Shown here: piece by piece, positions 37,587 through 46,960 of the stretch
Position numbering within the stretch: the stretch's first letter is position 1
How the letters are laid out: each line of letters begins with the position of its first letter
Source of the DNA: an endosymbiont of Lamellibrachia barhami
GTDB taxonomy: Bacteria; Pseudomonadota; Gammaproteobacteria; Chromatiales; Chromatiaceae
Assembly (NCBI RefSeq): GCF_011947365.2
Contig: NZ_JAAVSH020000001.1
Coordinates: 3,470,206-3,534,205 of the forward strand
Length of the DNA stretch: 64,000 nt
Reading direction: 5' to 3'
Program-made: the position numbers and the translations under genes
Notes under the pieces: model-generated
Seen by the model: the letters and a program-made list of their open reading frames with translations, nothing else
Told to the model about the DNA's origin: nothing
Databases searched by the model: none

Positions 37587-38206
37587 CGACTCAACGCATC
37601 AAGGCTCCACCAACCAAAAACACACTCCTCAACCTGAAGCGGCAACTGCGCTTTCTGGATGAGGGGCATAGCCTGCTGGAGCGCAAACGCGAGCTGCTGA
37701 CCCGACTGGTCTATTCACGCCTGAAGGAATACAGAAAACTCCGTACCCAGACGCACAGCGCTATCAAACTGGCTTATCACTGGCTGAGCCTGGCGCAACT
37801 TCGTATGGGCAATCGTGCGCTGCTACAGGCTGCGTTGGGTATAGAACCGGTGTTGGCGATGAAGATCCTGCCGAGACGCAATCTCGGCGTGGAGTTCCCA
37901 TCCGTGACCGCGAAACTGCGCCCACTGAAACCCGTCGGCCTGCTCGGCACCGACCCCAGTTTTGACGAAACCCGGTTACATTTTGCGCAAACTGCACTAT
38001 TGCTGGCCAAGCTGGGGGAGGCCGAGATGAGTCTGGGACGTCTGATTTCTGAACAACGTAAGGCGCAAAAACGGGTTAACGCCCTGAAATACAATATCAT
38101 CCCGCGATATCAGAACACTATCCGCTTTATTGAAAACACCCTTGAGGAGGAGGAACGTAACACACTCTTTCAGGTAAAGATCCTCAGGGAACAGCAGCGC
38201 GTCTGA
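37583..38206 (+). CDS. V/A-type ATPase subunit D
   Basis: The 207-aa central rotor shaft is a two-helix coiled coil: KAPPTKNTLLNLKRQLRFLDEGHSLLERKRELLTRLV at the N terminus and a C-terminal helix QRKAQKRVNALKYNIIPRYQNTIRFIENTLEEEERNTLFQVKILRE. Both blocks are highly typical of subunit D. It is the last gene of the nine-gene operon, and no extra subunit or regulator follows it. Confidence 0.95.
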   Translation: MTTQRIKAPPTKNTLLNLKRQLRFLDEGHSLLERKRELLTRLVYSRLKEYRKLRTQTHSAIKLAYHWLSLAQLRMGNRALLQAALGIEPVLAMKILPRRNLGVEFPSVTAKLRPLKPVGLLGTDPSFDETRLHFAQTALLLAKLGEAEMSLGRLISEQRKAQKRVNALKYNIIPRYQNTIRFIENTLEEEERNTLFQVKILREQQRV

Positions 38207-38349
38207 TTACCCCTATCGCCCTTCCGAACCGTCTGATAAACCGTTATCATTCGTCGGGATAACATCCATACCCAGGGACGATATCTTCAAGGCGAATCGA
38301 CTGTTCCGGGCCGGATTCAAACCCGGTGACTCAGAGTACCCCATTCGAT

Positions 38350-40806
38350 ATGAGTAGTGACAACACAGACGTGCGCACCCGCAAGGCAGAACTGCTGCAT
38401 GCCTTTATGCAGCAGGTTCCCGGGCGGATTGCCGCAATCCTGGAGAACTGGCACCGGCTGGTGCAGAGTGATTGGGATCCTGAGATTTTCGCCAAACTGC
38501 GCGAGCGTATCAGCACCATTGCGGAAGCTGCTGACAAGTTTGGAGTCAAGCAGATAGAAAACAGCGCCCAATCACTACAGGCGCATCTGTCACAACACAC
38601 CGGGACAATGAAAAAACCGGTGCATGACGAGATCGTTACCCTTGACGGGTTGGTACACGCGTTCAAGGACGCGGCCATCGACTCATGCAAGCAGTTGCCG
38701 GCGAAACCCCCGACGGAAAGAGAGCAACCTGCCCCCCCCGCATCCACCGAGGCTTGCAGGATCTACCTCCTTGGCATCGATGACTCGCAGATTCCAGGAC
38801 TAAGCAAACACCTGGAGGCCATGCAATACAAGGTCGGCACGTTTGCCAACGCCTCGGATCTGCTGGAAAAAGCAGCGGGTGGCACCTCTCAAACCTGTGC
38901 CCTCATCAGTCATATCCGCTGGTTACCTGAACTCTTCCCTGCATCCAGACAGGGGGGGCTCTGGCACGAACAAGAGGGCAGCAGCACCGGCATGCCTGTC
39001 GCGTTCATCGCCGACTCCAGCGATCTGCAGACACGGTTACAGGCGATGCGCACCAATGCCAGTGCCTTCTGGGCCAAACCGGTCGATGCCTATACCATCG
39101 CCCAGCGGATGGTTGAGCTGACATCACAGAAGCGCCATGTCCCCTACCGTGTGCTGGTCGTGGAGGATGATCCTGCTCAGGCCGTTTTCGCCACGTCCAT
39201 TCTCAATAAAGCGGGATTTGATACCCACTCGGTGACTGAGCCTCTGCAGGTAATGGAGGTCCTACACGATTTCAAACCGGACCTGATCCTCATGGATCTC
39301 TATATGCCAGGTGCCAGCGGAGCAGAGTTGACTGCGGTAATCCGGGAACAAAATGAGTTCGTCGATACCCCGATCGTCTTTCTCTCGGGAGAGCAGGATC
39401 TGGACAAGCAACTCAAGGCCCTCAGCTTCGGCGGCGAGGACTTTCTCTCCAAGCCCATTGGACCAAAGCACCTGATCTCCACCGTGACAAACAGAATCCA
39501 CCGGGCCAAGGAGATTCACCACAGGCTCGGCATCCCCGACCGTCTTGATAAGGCCACTGGGCTGTTTGCACGTCACTATCTGCTGGAGCGAGTGGAGATG
39601 ACACTCAGCTCGGACACCCATGTCGCAGATGTTCCCGCAGTGCTCTACATCGAAATCGACAATCCGGAGAAAGCGCTGGACGTCGCCGGCATCGGCGGTA
39701 TGGATGTCATACTTTCTGAGACCGGCAATATCATTTCCGGATTACTGCAACCGCAGGATGTGTTGGCCCGCTTTGGCGACAGCAGCCTCGGCCTGCTCGC
39801 CTGCCGGGACAAAAAAGAGGATCTAGACCAACTGGCTAAGCAACTCTGCGAAACTGTCGCAGATAAAATCATTGAACTGGAACACAACACGATCAGTATA
39901 ATGGTCAGTGTCGGCATCTGTGTTATCGATGGAAGTAACCAGGATGCCGGCAGCATTATTTCCAAAGGACAATGGGCAAGCCGCATGGCTCACAAGGCCG
40001 GCGGCAACCAAGCCTATCTCTACAGCCCACCAAAGGCTGCAAAGGGAGATGAGGAAGATAATCTATGGCTGGCCAATCTGATACAGGAGGCGATGCAGAA
40101 AAACCTCTTCCAGATCTATTTTCAGCCTATGGTGTCTCTGCAGGGTTCGGCCAATGCCCACTATCAAACACTGCTGCGCCTGAAATCTCCAAACGGACAG
40201 CTGTTGACTGCCGCCACATTCATTTCAGTTGCCGAAGAGCTGGGCGTCATCGGTAAGCTGGATCAATGGACCTCGATGCAGGCAATTTCGATTATCTCTG
40301 AAAACAGAGGAAAATCTCAGGAGGTGCGCCTTTTCGTCTCCCAATCCTCCGCCCTGTTGAACGATTTGGAACGTATGTCCTGGTTGCAGGAACAACACAG
40401 GACCGGCCGCATTCAGGAGGGTGAACTTACCTTTGAGTTCCGTCTCTCCGATATTATTCACCACTTGAAATCTGCCAAAACCTGTTTCGAGACGCTGCAA
40501 AAAATGGGCATAGGCACCTTGTTGACTGGAGTTTCCAATACGCCTGACGATTTACGGACACTCAAACATCTGGCGCTTCGCTTTATCAAAATCGATCGTG
40601 CGCTGTTGAACCGGGGCAACAGTGATCTGAAGGAGTTGATTGCTACTGCCCATGGTCTGGGCATCAAGGTTATCGCACCTCAGGTGGAGAACCCCAGCAG
40701 CATCGCCAAACTCTGGAGCAGCGGCACCGATTTCGTGCAGGGCAATTTCGTACAACGGCCGGAAAATAACCTGATCTACGATTTTAACGAATCTGTGCTG
40801 CAATAA
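38350..40806 (+). CDS. FimX-like protein: receivers plus degenerate GGDEF and EAL domains
   Basis: The 818-aa signalling protein begins with a helical, Hpt-like region without the phospho-His motif (about 10-110). A first receiver is degenerate (about 130-265), and a second is intact (VVEDD, Asp in LILMDLYMPGASG, KP). The GGDEF domain is broken (RFGDSSLG instead of RxGGDEF), and the EAL domain has LLR in place of the EAL motif while keeping fold residues (IYFQPMVSL; FIKIDRAL). It is therefore likely to be a non-catalytic c-di-GMP receptor similar in design to FimX, which controls type IV pili. A GTG start at 38326 is also possible. It stands alone. Confidence 0.82.
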   Translation: MSSDNTDVRTRKAELLHAFMQQVPGRIAAILENWHRLVQSDWDPEIFAKLRERISTIAEAADKFGVKQIENSAQSLQAHLSQHTGTMKKPVHDEIVTLDGLVHAFKDAAIDSCKQLPAKPPTEREQPAPPASTEACRIYLLGIDDSQIPGLSKHLEAMQYKVGTFANASDLLEKAAGGTSQTCALISHIRWLPELFPASRQGGLWHEQEGSSTGMPVAFIADSSDLQTRLQAMRTNASAFWAKPVDAYTIAQRMVELTSQKRHVPYRVLVVEDDPAQAVFATSILNKAGFDTHSVTEPLQVMEVLHDFKPDLILMDLYMPGASGAELTAVIREQNEFVDTPIVFLSGEQDLDKQLKALSFGGEDFLSKPIGPKHLISTVTNRIHRAKEIHHRLGIPDRLDKATGLFARHYLLERVEMTLSSDTHVADVPAVLYIEIDNPEKALDVAGIGGMDVILSETGNIISGLLQPQDVLARFGDSSLGLLACRDKKEDLDQLAKQLCETVADKIIELEHNTISIMVSVGICVIDGSNQDAGSIISKGQWASRMAHKAGGNQAYLYSPPKAAKGDEEDNLWLANLIQEAMQKNLFQIYFQPMVSLQGSANAHYQTLLRLKSPNGQLLTAATFISVAEELGVIGKLDQWTSMQAISIISENRGKSQEVRLFVSQSSALLNDLERMSWLQEQHRTGRIQEGELTFEFRLSDIIHHLKSAKTCFETLQKMGIGTLLTGVSNTPDDLRTLKHLALRFIKIDRALLNRGNSDLKELIATAHGLGIKVIAPQVENPSSIAKLWSSGTDFVQGNFVQRPENNLIYDFNESVLQ

Positions 40807-40828
40807 GGCCGGCACAAAAACCTATAAT

Positions 40829-40917
40829 GTAGGATCGATCAAGCGCAGCGGATCGGGTGCCTTTGAATTGGCAGACCCCATGAGATTGCCGGTTCCGCTA
40901 CGCTTGAACCAGCCTAC
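40829..40917. repeat. GTAGG hairpin repeat, copy 2
   Basis: The repeat runs from GTAGGATCGATCAAGCGCAG to CGCTTGAACCAGCCTAC. It has the same two-hairpin layout as the copies near 27.3 and 61.5 kb, and lies between the FimX-like gene and a small secreted-protein gene. Confidence 0.75.
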
Positions 40918-40959
40918 GTCTCAAACAACAACTATTTCAGTAGAGAAGCTGTTACCGAA

Positions 40960-41358
40960 ATGTTTATTGTAAACCCCAAAGCGATTTCACTGCTCTGCGT
41001 ACTGTTGTGTGGAATCGCGGTCGGCAATCTCTCTGCGGCCCAGCCGACTTTTTCGCTCTACCCTCATCCCGACCGTTTTGTTATTAACGAGGGGGACGAT
41101 GCGAAAACCTGTCTGGATCTGGACAAAGAGATCGCCATGCTTGAGCGTCGCACCTACTCCTACAAGCCGCTGTTCTATGAAGATCCCCTTCATGGCGGCG
41201 CCATCTGGGCCGGAACCCTCTACTTCCCCCCCGCTTATGGCTATCTCGCCTACTCTGGTGCAGCGGAATATACCGAGCATACCCGTATTCTTGCGGCACG
41301 GCGCCGCATAGCGGTTTTGCGGCAGATCAAGGCCTATCGTCGCTGCTACGAAAATTAA
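40960..41358 (+). CDS. Secreted hypothetical protein upstream of the ABC exporter
   Basis: The 132-aa protein has a signal peptide (ISLLCVLLCGIAVGNLSAA) and a mature region with two Cys residues (CLDLD near residue 51 and the final RRCYEN) and a hydrophobic loop AIWAGTLYFPPAYGYLAY. No family is recognised. Its stop codon overlaps the ATG of the ABC exporter gene by one base, so the two are probably in the same transcript and may act together at the envelope. Confidence 0.6.
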   Translation: MFIVNPKAISLLCVLLCGIAVGNLSAAQPTFSLYPHPDRFVINEGDDAKTCLDLDKEIAMLERRTYSYKPLFYEDPLHGGAIWAGTLYFPPAYGYLAYSGAAEYTEHTRILAARRRIAVLRQIKAYRRCYEN

Positions 41359-43159
41359 TGGCTAAAAACAGCGCTCAAACAGCAGTCCGCAACCGGGACT
41401 ACTCCTGGAATGAACTGACCGGCATGATCCTGCAGCACCGGCAGGAACTGATTGCTGCAAACATCATTGCCATCTTCGGCGCTATTGCTGCGGTACCTGT
41501 CCCCCTGCTGATCCCACTGCTCGTGGACGAAGTGCTGCTCAATCAGCCGGGACGTGCAATAGCCATTATCGACAGCCTCTTCCCTGCAAGCTGGCAGGGG
41601 GCGACGCTCTATATTCTCGCAGTGTTGGGTCTTACCCTGATACTACGCCTGATCACCCTGATCCTCGGTGTCTGGCAAACCCGCCAGTTCACCTGCATCG
41701 CCAAAGATGTCATCTTTCGGATCCGGCGGGATCTGCTGCAACGCCTCGAGCACATCTCCATGTCCGCCTATGAGACCCTCGGCAGCGGCACGGTGGCATC
41801 CCACCTGGTAACCGACCTGGATGCAGTGGACAACTTTGTCAGCACGACTACCAGCAAATTTCTTGTGGCGGTGCTCACCATTACCGGCACCGCCCTGGTG
41901 CTACTCTGGATAAACTGGCCACTTGCTCTGTTCATCCTGTTGCTGAACCCAATCGTCATCTATTTCACGACGGTTTTCGGCAGGCGGGTAAAGCGCCTGA
42001 AAAGAGAGGAGAACTCTGCCTTCCAACTGTTTCAGGAGTCCCTGGAAGAGACCCTCGATGCGATCCAGCAGATCCGCGCCAGCAATCGGGAACGTCACTA
42101 CATTCAGCGCATCATCGACAAGGCGGAGAGTATTCGTCACCACTCTGCCGCCTTCACCTGGAAGAGTGACGCCGCAGGACGGCTCTCCTTTGTCATCTTT
42201 CTTTTCGGCTTCGATATTTTCCGCGCTGTGAGCATGTTCATGGTGCTCTATTCCGACCTCACGATCGGCGAGATGCTGGCTGTCTTTGCCTACCTCTGGT
42301 TCATGATGGGGCCGGTGCAGGAGGTGCTGAACGTTCAGTACGCCTACCAGAGCGCACAGGCGGCGTTGAGCCGGATCAATCAAATGATGCGGGTCGACCT
42401 GGAACCCGTTTTTCCCCACTTGGAAAACCCGTTCAAAGGTAAAATAACCGTCTCTGTCGAGCTGAAAAACATCCATTTTGCCTATGGCGAGGGGCCTTCC
42501 GTACTCAACGATATTTCATTGCTGATCTCCGCCGGAGAGAAGGTCGCACTAGTGGGCGCAAGCGGTGGGGGGAAGACCACACTGGTGCAGATTCTGCTCG
42601 GACTCTACCCACCCGCTTCGGGACAGGTGCTGTTCGATGATGTATCAGTCAACCGAATCGGCATGGACGTGGTAAGAGATCATGTGGCAACTGTAAGCCA
42701 GAACACCCTGCGCTGCTAAACGACAGTGCGGGTCAATCTCACACTTGGCCGCGACAATTGAACAGAATTCTGCAGAAGCGCTGAAAATCGCCAGCTCGAT
42801 GCGCGACCATAGAGAGAATGGATCGTGGACTGAGACCCTGATCGTGGTTGCCTTCGGCGTACGTCTCTCCAGGCCAGCGGCAACGGCCATGATTGCCCAG
42901 CGGTTCTGACCAACCCCAGTGTGGTCATCCTTGATGAAGCCACCTCCGCCCTGACACTGGCTAAACCGAGGAAACCTCCACTGGCGCTGCAGCAGTTTTG
43001 GCGGGTCGCACCACTATCACACGCCCATCGCTTGAGTGCAAACAGGCCGACAGGGTCTTTGGTATTCGAAGACGGCAGGTTGTGGAGCAGGGACGACATG
43101 ATGAGCTGATCGCAAACAATGACTTTACTCTCTATACAATGGCCAACAGGCAGCAGTAA
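41358..43159 (+). pseudogene. ABC exporter (fused permease-ATPase), 5' part plus degenerate 3' copy
   Basis: The intact reading frame 41358-42719 gives 453 aa: six-helix permease domain (LIAANIIAIFGAIAAVPVPLLIPLLVDEVLL...) followed by the start of an ATPase domain with Walker A GASGGGKTT. It then hits a stop before the ABC signature. From about 42690 to 43159 the DNA still matches the ATPase end of the second copy but carries many small insertions, deletions and substitutions, so all frames are broken. Joined at the repeat, codons 1-290 here plus the 312 codons from 43307 would give a normal 602-aa exporter. A tandem duplication or assembly error split the gene. Confidence 0.8.
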
Positions 43160-43261
43160 ACTCCATGGAGCTTTAAATAAGCCGCACAATCCTATTCCAC
43201 TTACAGAAACGGGTAGTCCAGTTCTCAAACCTGTAAGCACCCCCACCATGAAAAGTTAAAG
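42210..43261 (+). repeat. Tandem duplication, unit 1 (degraded)
   Basis: The unit begins TTCGATATTTTCCGCGC and ends AAAAGTTAAAG. It matches 43289-44352 at an offset of 1079 bases at its start and about 1090 at its end. The first 480 bases are nearly identical to unit 2, and the last 570 contain scattered short indels. Confidence 0.85.
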
Positions 43262-43288
43262 AGCAATATGTAACTGAACGAAGTACAA

Positions 43289-44352
43289 TTCGATATTTTC
43301 CGCGCTGTGAGCATGTTCATGGTGCTCTATTCCGACCTCACGATCGGCGAGATGCTGGCTGTCTTTGCCTACCTCTGGTTCATGATGGGACCGGTGCAGG
43401 AGGTGCTGAACGTTCAGTACGCCTACCAGAGCGCACAGGCGGCGTTGAGCCGGATCAATCAAATGATGCGAGTCGACCTGGAACCCGTTTTTCCCCACTT
43501 GGAAAACCCGTTCAAAGGTAAAACAACCGTCTCTGTCGAGCTGAAAAACATCCATTTTGCCTATGGCGAGGGGCCTTCCGTGCTCAACGATATTTCATTG
43601 CTGATCTCCGCCGGAGAGAAGGTCGCACTAGTGGGCGCAAGCGGTGGGGGGAAGACCACACTGGTGCAGATTCTGCTCGGACTCTACCCACCCGCTTCGG
43701 GACAGGTGCTGTTCGATGATGTATCAGTCAACCGAATCGGCATGGACGTGGTAAGAGATCATGTGGCAACTGTGCTGCAACACCCTGCGCTGCTAAACGA
43801 CAGCGTGCGGGTCAATCTCACACTTGGCCGCGACATACCTGAAACAGAACTCTGGCAGGCGCTGAAAATCGCTCAGCTCGATGCGACCATAGAGAGAATG
43901 GATCAGGGACTGGAGACCCTGATCGGCCGTTTCGGCGTACGTCTCTCCGGTGGCCAGCGGCAACGGCTGGCGATTGCCCGTATGGTTCTGACCAACCCCA
44001 GTGTGGTCATCCTTGATGAAGCCACCTCCGCCCTTGACACTACAACCGAGGGAAACCTCCACTCGGCGCTGCAGCAGTTTTTGGCGGGTCGCACCACTAT
44101 CATCATCGCCCATCGTTTGAGTGCGGTAAAACAGGCCGACAGGGTTCTGGTATTCGAAGACGGCAGGGTTGTGGAGCAGGGACGACATGATGAGCTGATC
44201 GCAAACAATGGACTCTACTCCTCTCTATACGGCCAACAGCAGTAAACCCATGGAGTTTGGGGTCAAGCCGCACAACTCTATTCCACTTGCCAGAAACGCT
44301 GTCCAGTTTGACTTCAACCCCTGTAAGCACCCCCACCATGAAAAAGTTAAAG
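43289..44352 (+). repeat. Tandem duplication, unit 2 (intact)
   Basis: This is the coding-competent copy. It starts immediately after a 27-base unique junction (43262-43288) and includes the end of the ABC exporter gene and about 100 bases downstream. Confidence 0.85.
43307..44245 (+). CDS. ABC exporter ATPase fragment (intact 3' part)
   Basis: The 312-aa open frame encodes the last membrane segments (SMFMVLYSDLTIGEMLAVFAYLWFMMGPVQEVL) and a complete ATPase domain: Walker A GASGGGKTT, signature LSGGQRQRLAIARM, Walker B VVILDEATSALD and H loop IIAHRLS. It lacks the first 290 residues of the exporter, which are present upstream at 41358. The GTG at 43307 is only the codon for an internal Val of the full gene and has no ribosome site. 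If the duplication is an artefact, this is simply the 3' end of one 602-aa MsbA-like exporter of unknown substrate. Confidence 0.8.
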   Translation: MSMFMVLYSDLTIGEMLAVFAYLWFMMGPVQEVLNVQYAYQSAQAALSRINQMMRVDLEPVFPHLENPFKGKTTVSVELKNIHFAYGEGPSVLNDISLLISAGEKVALVGASGGGKTTLVQILLGLYPPASGQVLFDDVSVNRIGMDVVRDHVATVLQHPALLNDSVRVNLTLGRDIPETELWQALKIAQLDATIERMDQGLETLIGRFGVRLSGGQRQRLAIARMVLTNPSVVILDEATSALDTTTEGNLHSALQQFLAGRTTIIIAHRLSAVKQADRVLVFEDGRVVEQGRHDELIANNGLYSSLYGQQQ

Positions 44353-44418
44353 TTGAAGACAGATATAGACGAGTGCGACAATCACCCCGGACCAGCCACG
44401 GACGAGATAAGAGCGATA

Positions 44419-44781
44419 ATGTTCAACCAGGCACTCTCTTCACAAGCAAACTGCGCATCAACAATTCCGACTTTAACCGGATTGTGGCCGATTTTAATTA
44501 TTCTCTGCTGCAGCTCGTTGGTGTTCGCAAACGACCCCCTGCCCCAAACATCGGGGCTGGATCTCTCCGTACCTGACATGGAGCCGGCCGTCACATTGGA
44601 GAAACACCACAACCGCACAGTGGAGGAGTACCGCGTCAACAATAATCTCTATATGATCAAAGTGACCCCGAATATCGGCCCCTCATATTATATGGTTGAT
44701 CCAGACGGCAGCGGCGAAATGGAGATGAAACGCGGCCCAGCCGAAGTCAATGTGCCTAAATGGACACTTTTCAGTTGGTAA
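44419..44781 (+). CDS. DUF2782 family exported protein
   Basis: From ATG 44419 the protein has 120 aa. It starts with a signal peptide or anchor (LTGLWPILIILCCSSLVFA) and ends with the DUF2782 core EEYRVNNNLYMIKVTPNIGPSYYMVDPDGSGEM...VPKWTLFSW. The function of the family is unknown. The start is not certain: in-frame ATGs at 44338 and upstream exist, but 44419 places the hydrophobic segment correctly and has AAGAG upstream. It follows the ABC exporter region. Confidence 0.75.
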   Translation: MFNQALSSQANCASTIPTLTGLWPILIILCCSSLVFANDPLPQTSGLDLSVPDMEPAVTLEKHHNRTVEEYRVNNNLYMIKVTPNIGPSYYMVDPDGSGEMEMKRGPAEVNVPKWTLFSW

Positions 44782-44831
44782 CTCAGCGCAACCTCAAAAC
44801 CGGCACATGAGCCAATCAAAACGAGAACACC

Positions 44832-45857
44832 ATGAACAGTAATAGAATCATGCGATGGATAGTGACCGGACTCCTGTTGGCGGCAGCCAGTTCAACCACA
44901 CTTGCGAATACGCTCGAAACCGTCAAAAAACACGGAACACTACGCTGCGGTGTCAACACAGGCTTGCCTGGATTTGCGCTGAAGAGCAGTTCAGGCCGCT
45001 GGGAAGGCATGGACGCCGATTTCTGCCGAGCAGTGGCAGCAGCGGTCTTCGGCGATGCCGAAAAAGTTGAATTTATTCCCCACACAACCAAAACACGTCT
45101 GCAGGCATTGCAGAACGGCAGCATCGATCTGCTGGCGCACAACGTCACCTGGACCATGAGCCGTGATCTCGGCACGGGTCTCGACTTTGTCGGCATCTAC
45201 TATTTTGACGGCCAGGGTTTCATGGTACGCAAGGAGATGAAGGTACGCAGCGCCCTCGCCCTGAATGGCAGCAGCATCTGCGTCCTCGGCGGCACCACAA
45301 GTGAGGCCAATGTAAAAGAGTATTTCATCAGGCATCAGATGAAACTCACCTTGGTGAGGTCAGATACCTCACTGGATACACTGAAGAATTTTGAGCAAGG
45401 CAAATGCGACGTCCTCACCAGCGATCTGTCACAGCTCTATGCCCTGCGCACCCGCACAAAAAAACCCGGCGATTATAAGGTGCTGCCGGAACCCATTTCC
45501 AAGGAACCCCTCGGCCCAGTGGTGCGTGAAGGTGACGATAACTGGCACGACATCGTCCAATGGACGCTGTTTACCCTGATCAACGCCGAGGAGATGGGGG
45601 TCAGCTCCCACAACATCGACCGTGTTCTGGAGATCGCACAGACCCCCGAGGTTCTGCGTCTGCTGGGCAAGACGGGCACTGCAGGCAAATCTCTAGGTCT
45701 GGAAAACGACTGGTCCTATCAAATCATCCGCAAGGTCGGTAATTACGGCGAGATTTTCGAGCGCAATCTGGGAAAAGACACTCCGCTCAAAATGAAACGT
45801 GGATTCAATTCAACCTGGCAAAATGGCGGACTGCTCTACGCGCCTCCCGTGCGGTAA
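44832..45857 (+). CDS. AapJ/BztA-type amino-acid ABC transporter binding protein
   Basis: The 341-aa periplasmic solute-binding protein has a signal peptide (IVTGLLLAAASSTTLA) and family 3 features: LETVKKHGTLRCGVNTGLPGFALKSSSGRWEGMDADFCRAVAAAVFGD, NVTWTMSRDLGTGLDF, GQGFMVRKEM and LTSDLSQLYALR. It is of the general L-amino-acid type (AapJ/BztA). No permease or ATPase gene (AapQMP) is nearby, so it is an orphan. It is followed immediately by the 270-bp repeat element. Confidence 0.9.
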   Translation: MNSNRIMRWIVTGLLLAAASSTTLANTLETVKKHGTLRCGVNTGLPGFALKSSSGRWEGMDADFCRAVAAAVFGDAEKVEFIPHTTKTRLQALQNGSIDLLAHNVTWTMSRDLGTGLDFVGIYYFDGQGFMVRKEMKVRSALALNGSSICVLGGTTSEANVKEYFIRHQMKLTLVRSDTSLDTLKNFEQGKCDVLTSDLSQLYALRTRTKKPGDYKVLPEPISKEPLGPVVREGDDNWHDIVQWTLFTLINAEEMGVSSHNIDRVLEIAQTPEVLRLLGKTGTAGKSLGLENDWSYQIIRKVGNYGEIFERNLGKDTPLKMKRGFNSTWQNGGLLYAPPVR

Positions 45858-45861
45858 TAAT

Positions 45862-46131
45862 CTAGGGCCTGTTAACGCTATGCGGAACCCATCGACAGAG
45901 CCCCTTTTTCGCAGGACAAGGCGCACTGAGCGTCGTGTACTTGCGGTACATGAGCGAAAGTGCAACGCAGGCCTGCGGAAAAGGGGCCTGTCCCTCCGGG
46001 TTGGCCCTCAAATAAGGCCATACGGCGTTGCACATCGCTTATTTGGAGCAACCAAACTGCGCTCTGTGCGCCTTGTCTGGCATTATTTGAGGACCAACGC
46101 TGGGCATCCGCATAGTGTTAACAGGCCCTAG
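45862..46131. mobile_element. MITE-like 270-bp element with 25-bp terminal inverted repeats
   Basis: The ends at 45862-45886 and 46107-46131 are inverted repeats with one mismatch in 25 (core GGGCCTGTTAAC / GTTAACAGGCCC). Inside are more inverted segments: GCCCCTTTTTCGCAGG with CCTGCGGAAAAGGGGC, ACAAGGCGCAC with GTGCGCCTTGT, and CAAATAAG with CTTATTTG. There is no gene within. It looks like a non-autonomous element or a large nested hairpin. It starts 5 bases after the amino-acid-binding protein's stop and ends 10 bases before the riboflavin synthase start, so its right end forms part of that gene's ribosome site (AGGAGG). Confidence 0.8.
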
Positions 46132-46141
46132 GAGGCCAGCA

Positions 46142-46798
46142 ATGTTTACAGGCATCGTTCAGGGGACAGCAGAAGTCGTCGAGATCATCGAAAAAAGTGG
46201 CTTTCGCACCCACAAAATACGTCTGCCAGACAAGCTTCTGGATGGACTGGAACCCGGCGCCTCCGTGGCTCATAACGGTTGCTGTCTGACGGTTACCGGA
46301 ATCGAGGAAGATCGGGTCAGTTTTGACCTGATGCAGGAGACCCTGCGGGTTACCAATCTCGGCGAGGTGAAAAAGGGCGACCGGGTGAATGTGGAACGAG
46401 CCGCCCGCTTCGGAGATGAGATCGGCGGCCATCAAATGTCCGGCCATATCCTCTGCACAGCGATTGTAGTCAATGTGGTCGCAACTGAAAATAATCATCA
46501 GGTTCGTTTCAAACTGCCTGATGAGTGGAAGAAATATCTCTTTACCAAAGGATACATCGGCATCGACGGTATCAGTTTGACCATCGGTGAGGTATCCGGC
46601 AACGAATTCGAGGTCAACCTGATCCCCGAAACCCTGGCTCGCACCAACATCGGCAGTCGCAAGCCCGGGGACCGGATCAATATCGAGGTAGACCCGCAAA
46701 CCCAAGCTATCGTTGATACCGTGGAACGGGTTTTGGCAAAGACGCCTAACCCGGTTGATTTTGAGGAAGCAGGTTCCGAGAAGAGAAAACGATTGTAA
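46142..46798 (+). CDS. ribE: Riboflavin synthase (alpha chain)
   Basis: The enzyme dismutates two 6,7-dimethyl-8-ribityllumazine molecules to riboflavin. The 218-aa protein shows two similar lumazine-binding barrels: [12 protein letters not shown] and [11 protein letters not shown] in the first, and GHQMSGHI plus [15 protein letters not shown] in the second, with [13 protein letters not shown] near the end. Start ATG 46142 is set by the family's MFTGIV start and an AGGAGG ribosome site. The naming varies (ribC in E. coli, ribE in Bacillus). It is not next to other rib genes, and no FMN riboswitch is visible; the MITE-like element occupies the leader. Confidence 0.95.
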   Translation: MFTGIVQGTAEVVEIIEKSGFRTHKIRLPDKLLDGLEPGASVAHNGCCLTVTGIEEDRVSFDLMQETLRVTNLGEVKKGDRVNVERAARFGDEIGGHQMSGHILCTAIVVNVVATENNHQVRFKLPDEWKKYLFTKGYIGIDGISLTIGEVSGNEFEVNLIPETLARTNIGSRKPGDRINIEVDPQTQAIVDTVERVLAKTPNPVDFEEAGSEKRKRL

Positions 46799-46960
46799 AA
46801 TCACGCGCAAATAATCGTCAAGAATACCGCTCCAGCCTCACTTCGCCCTGTTCATTCATCGATTTGTGACGCAAACTATTGCCGATCTGAAACGAACAAA
46901 GTCTCGGCTATTCTCCGCGACTCATGTCGTCTTCGTCTTCTATTCCAGATAAGTACTTTG

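Noticed and set aside
42720..43250. Short open frames between the two ABC gene pieces as separate genes
   Set aside because: They align with the ATPase end of the second copy and are frameshifted remnants of it.
45858..46141. FMN riboswitch ahead of riboflavin synthase
   Set aside because: The conserved RFN blocks are not present; the leader is occupied by the element with terminal inverted repeats.
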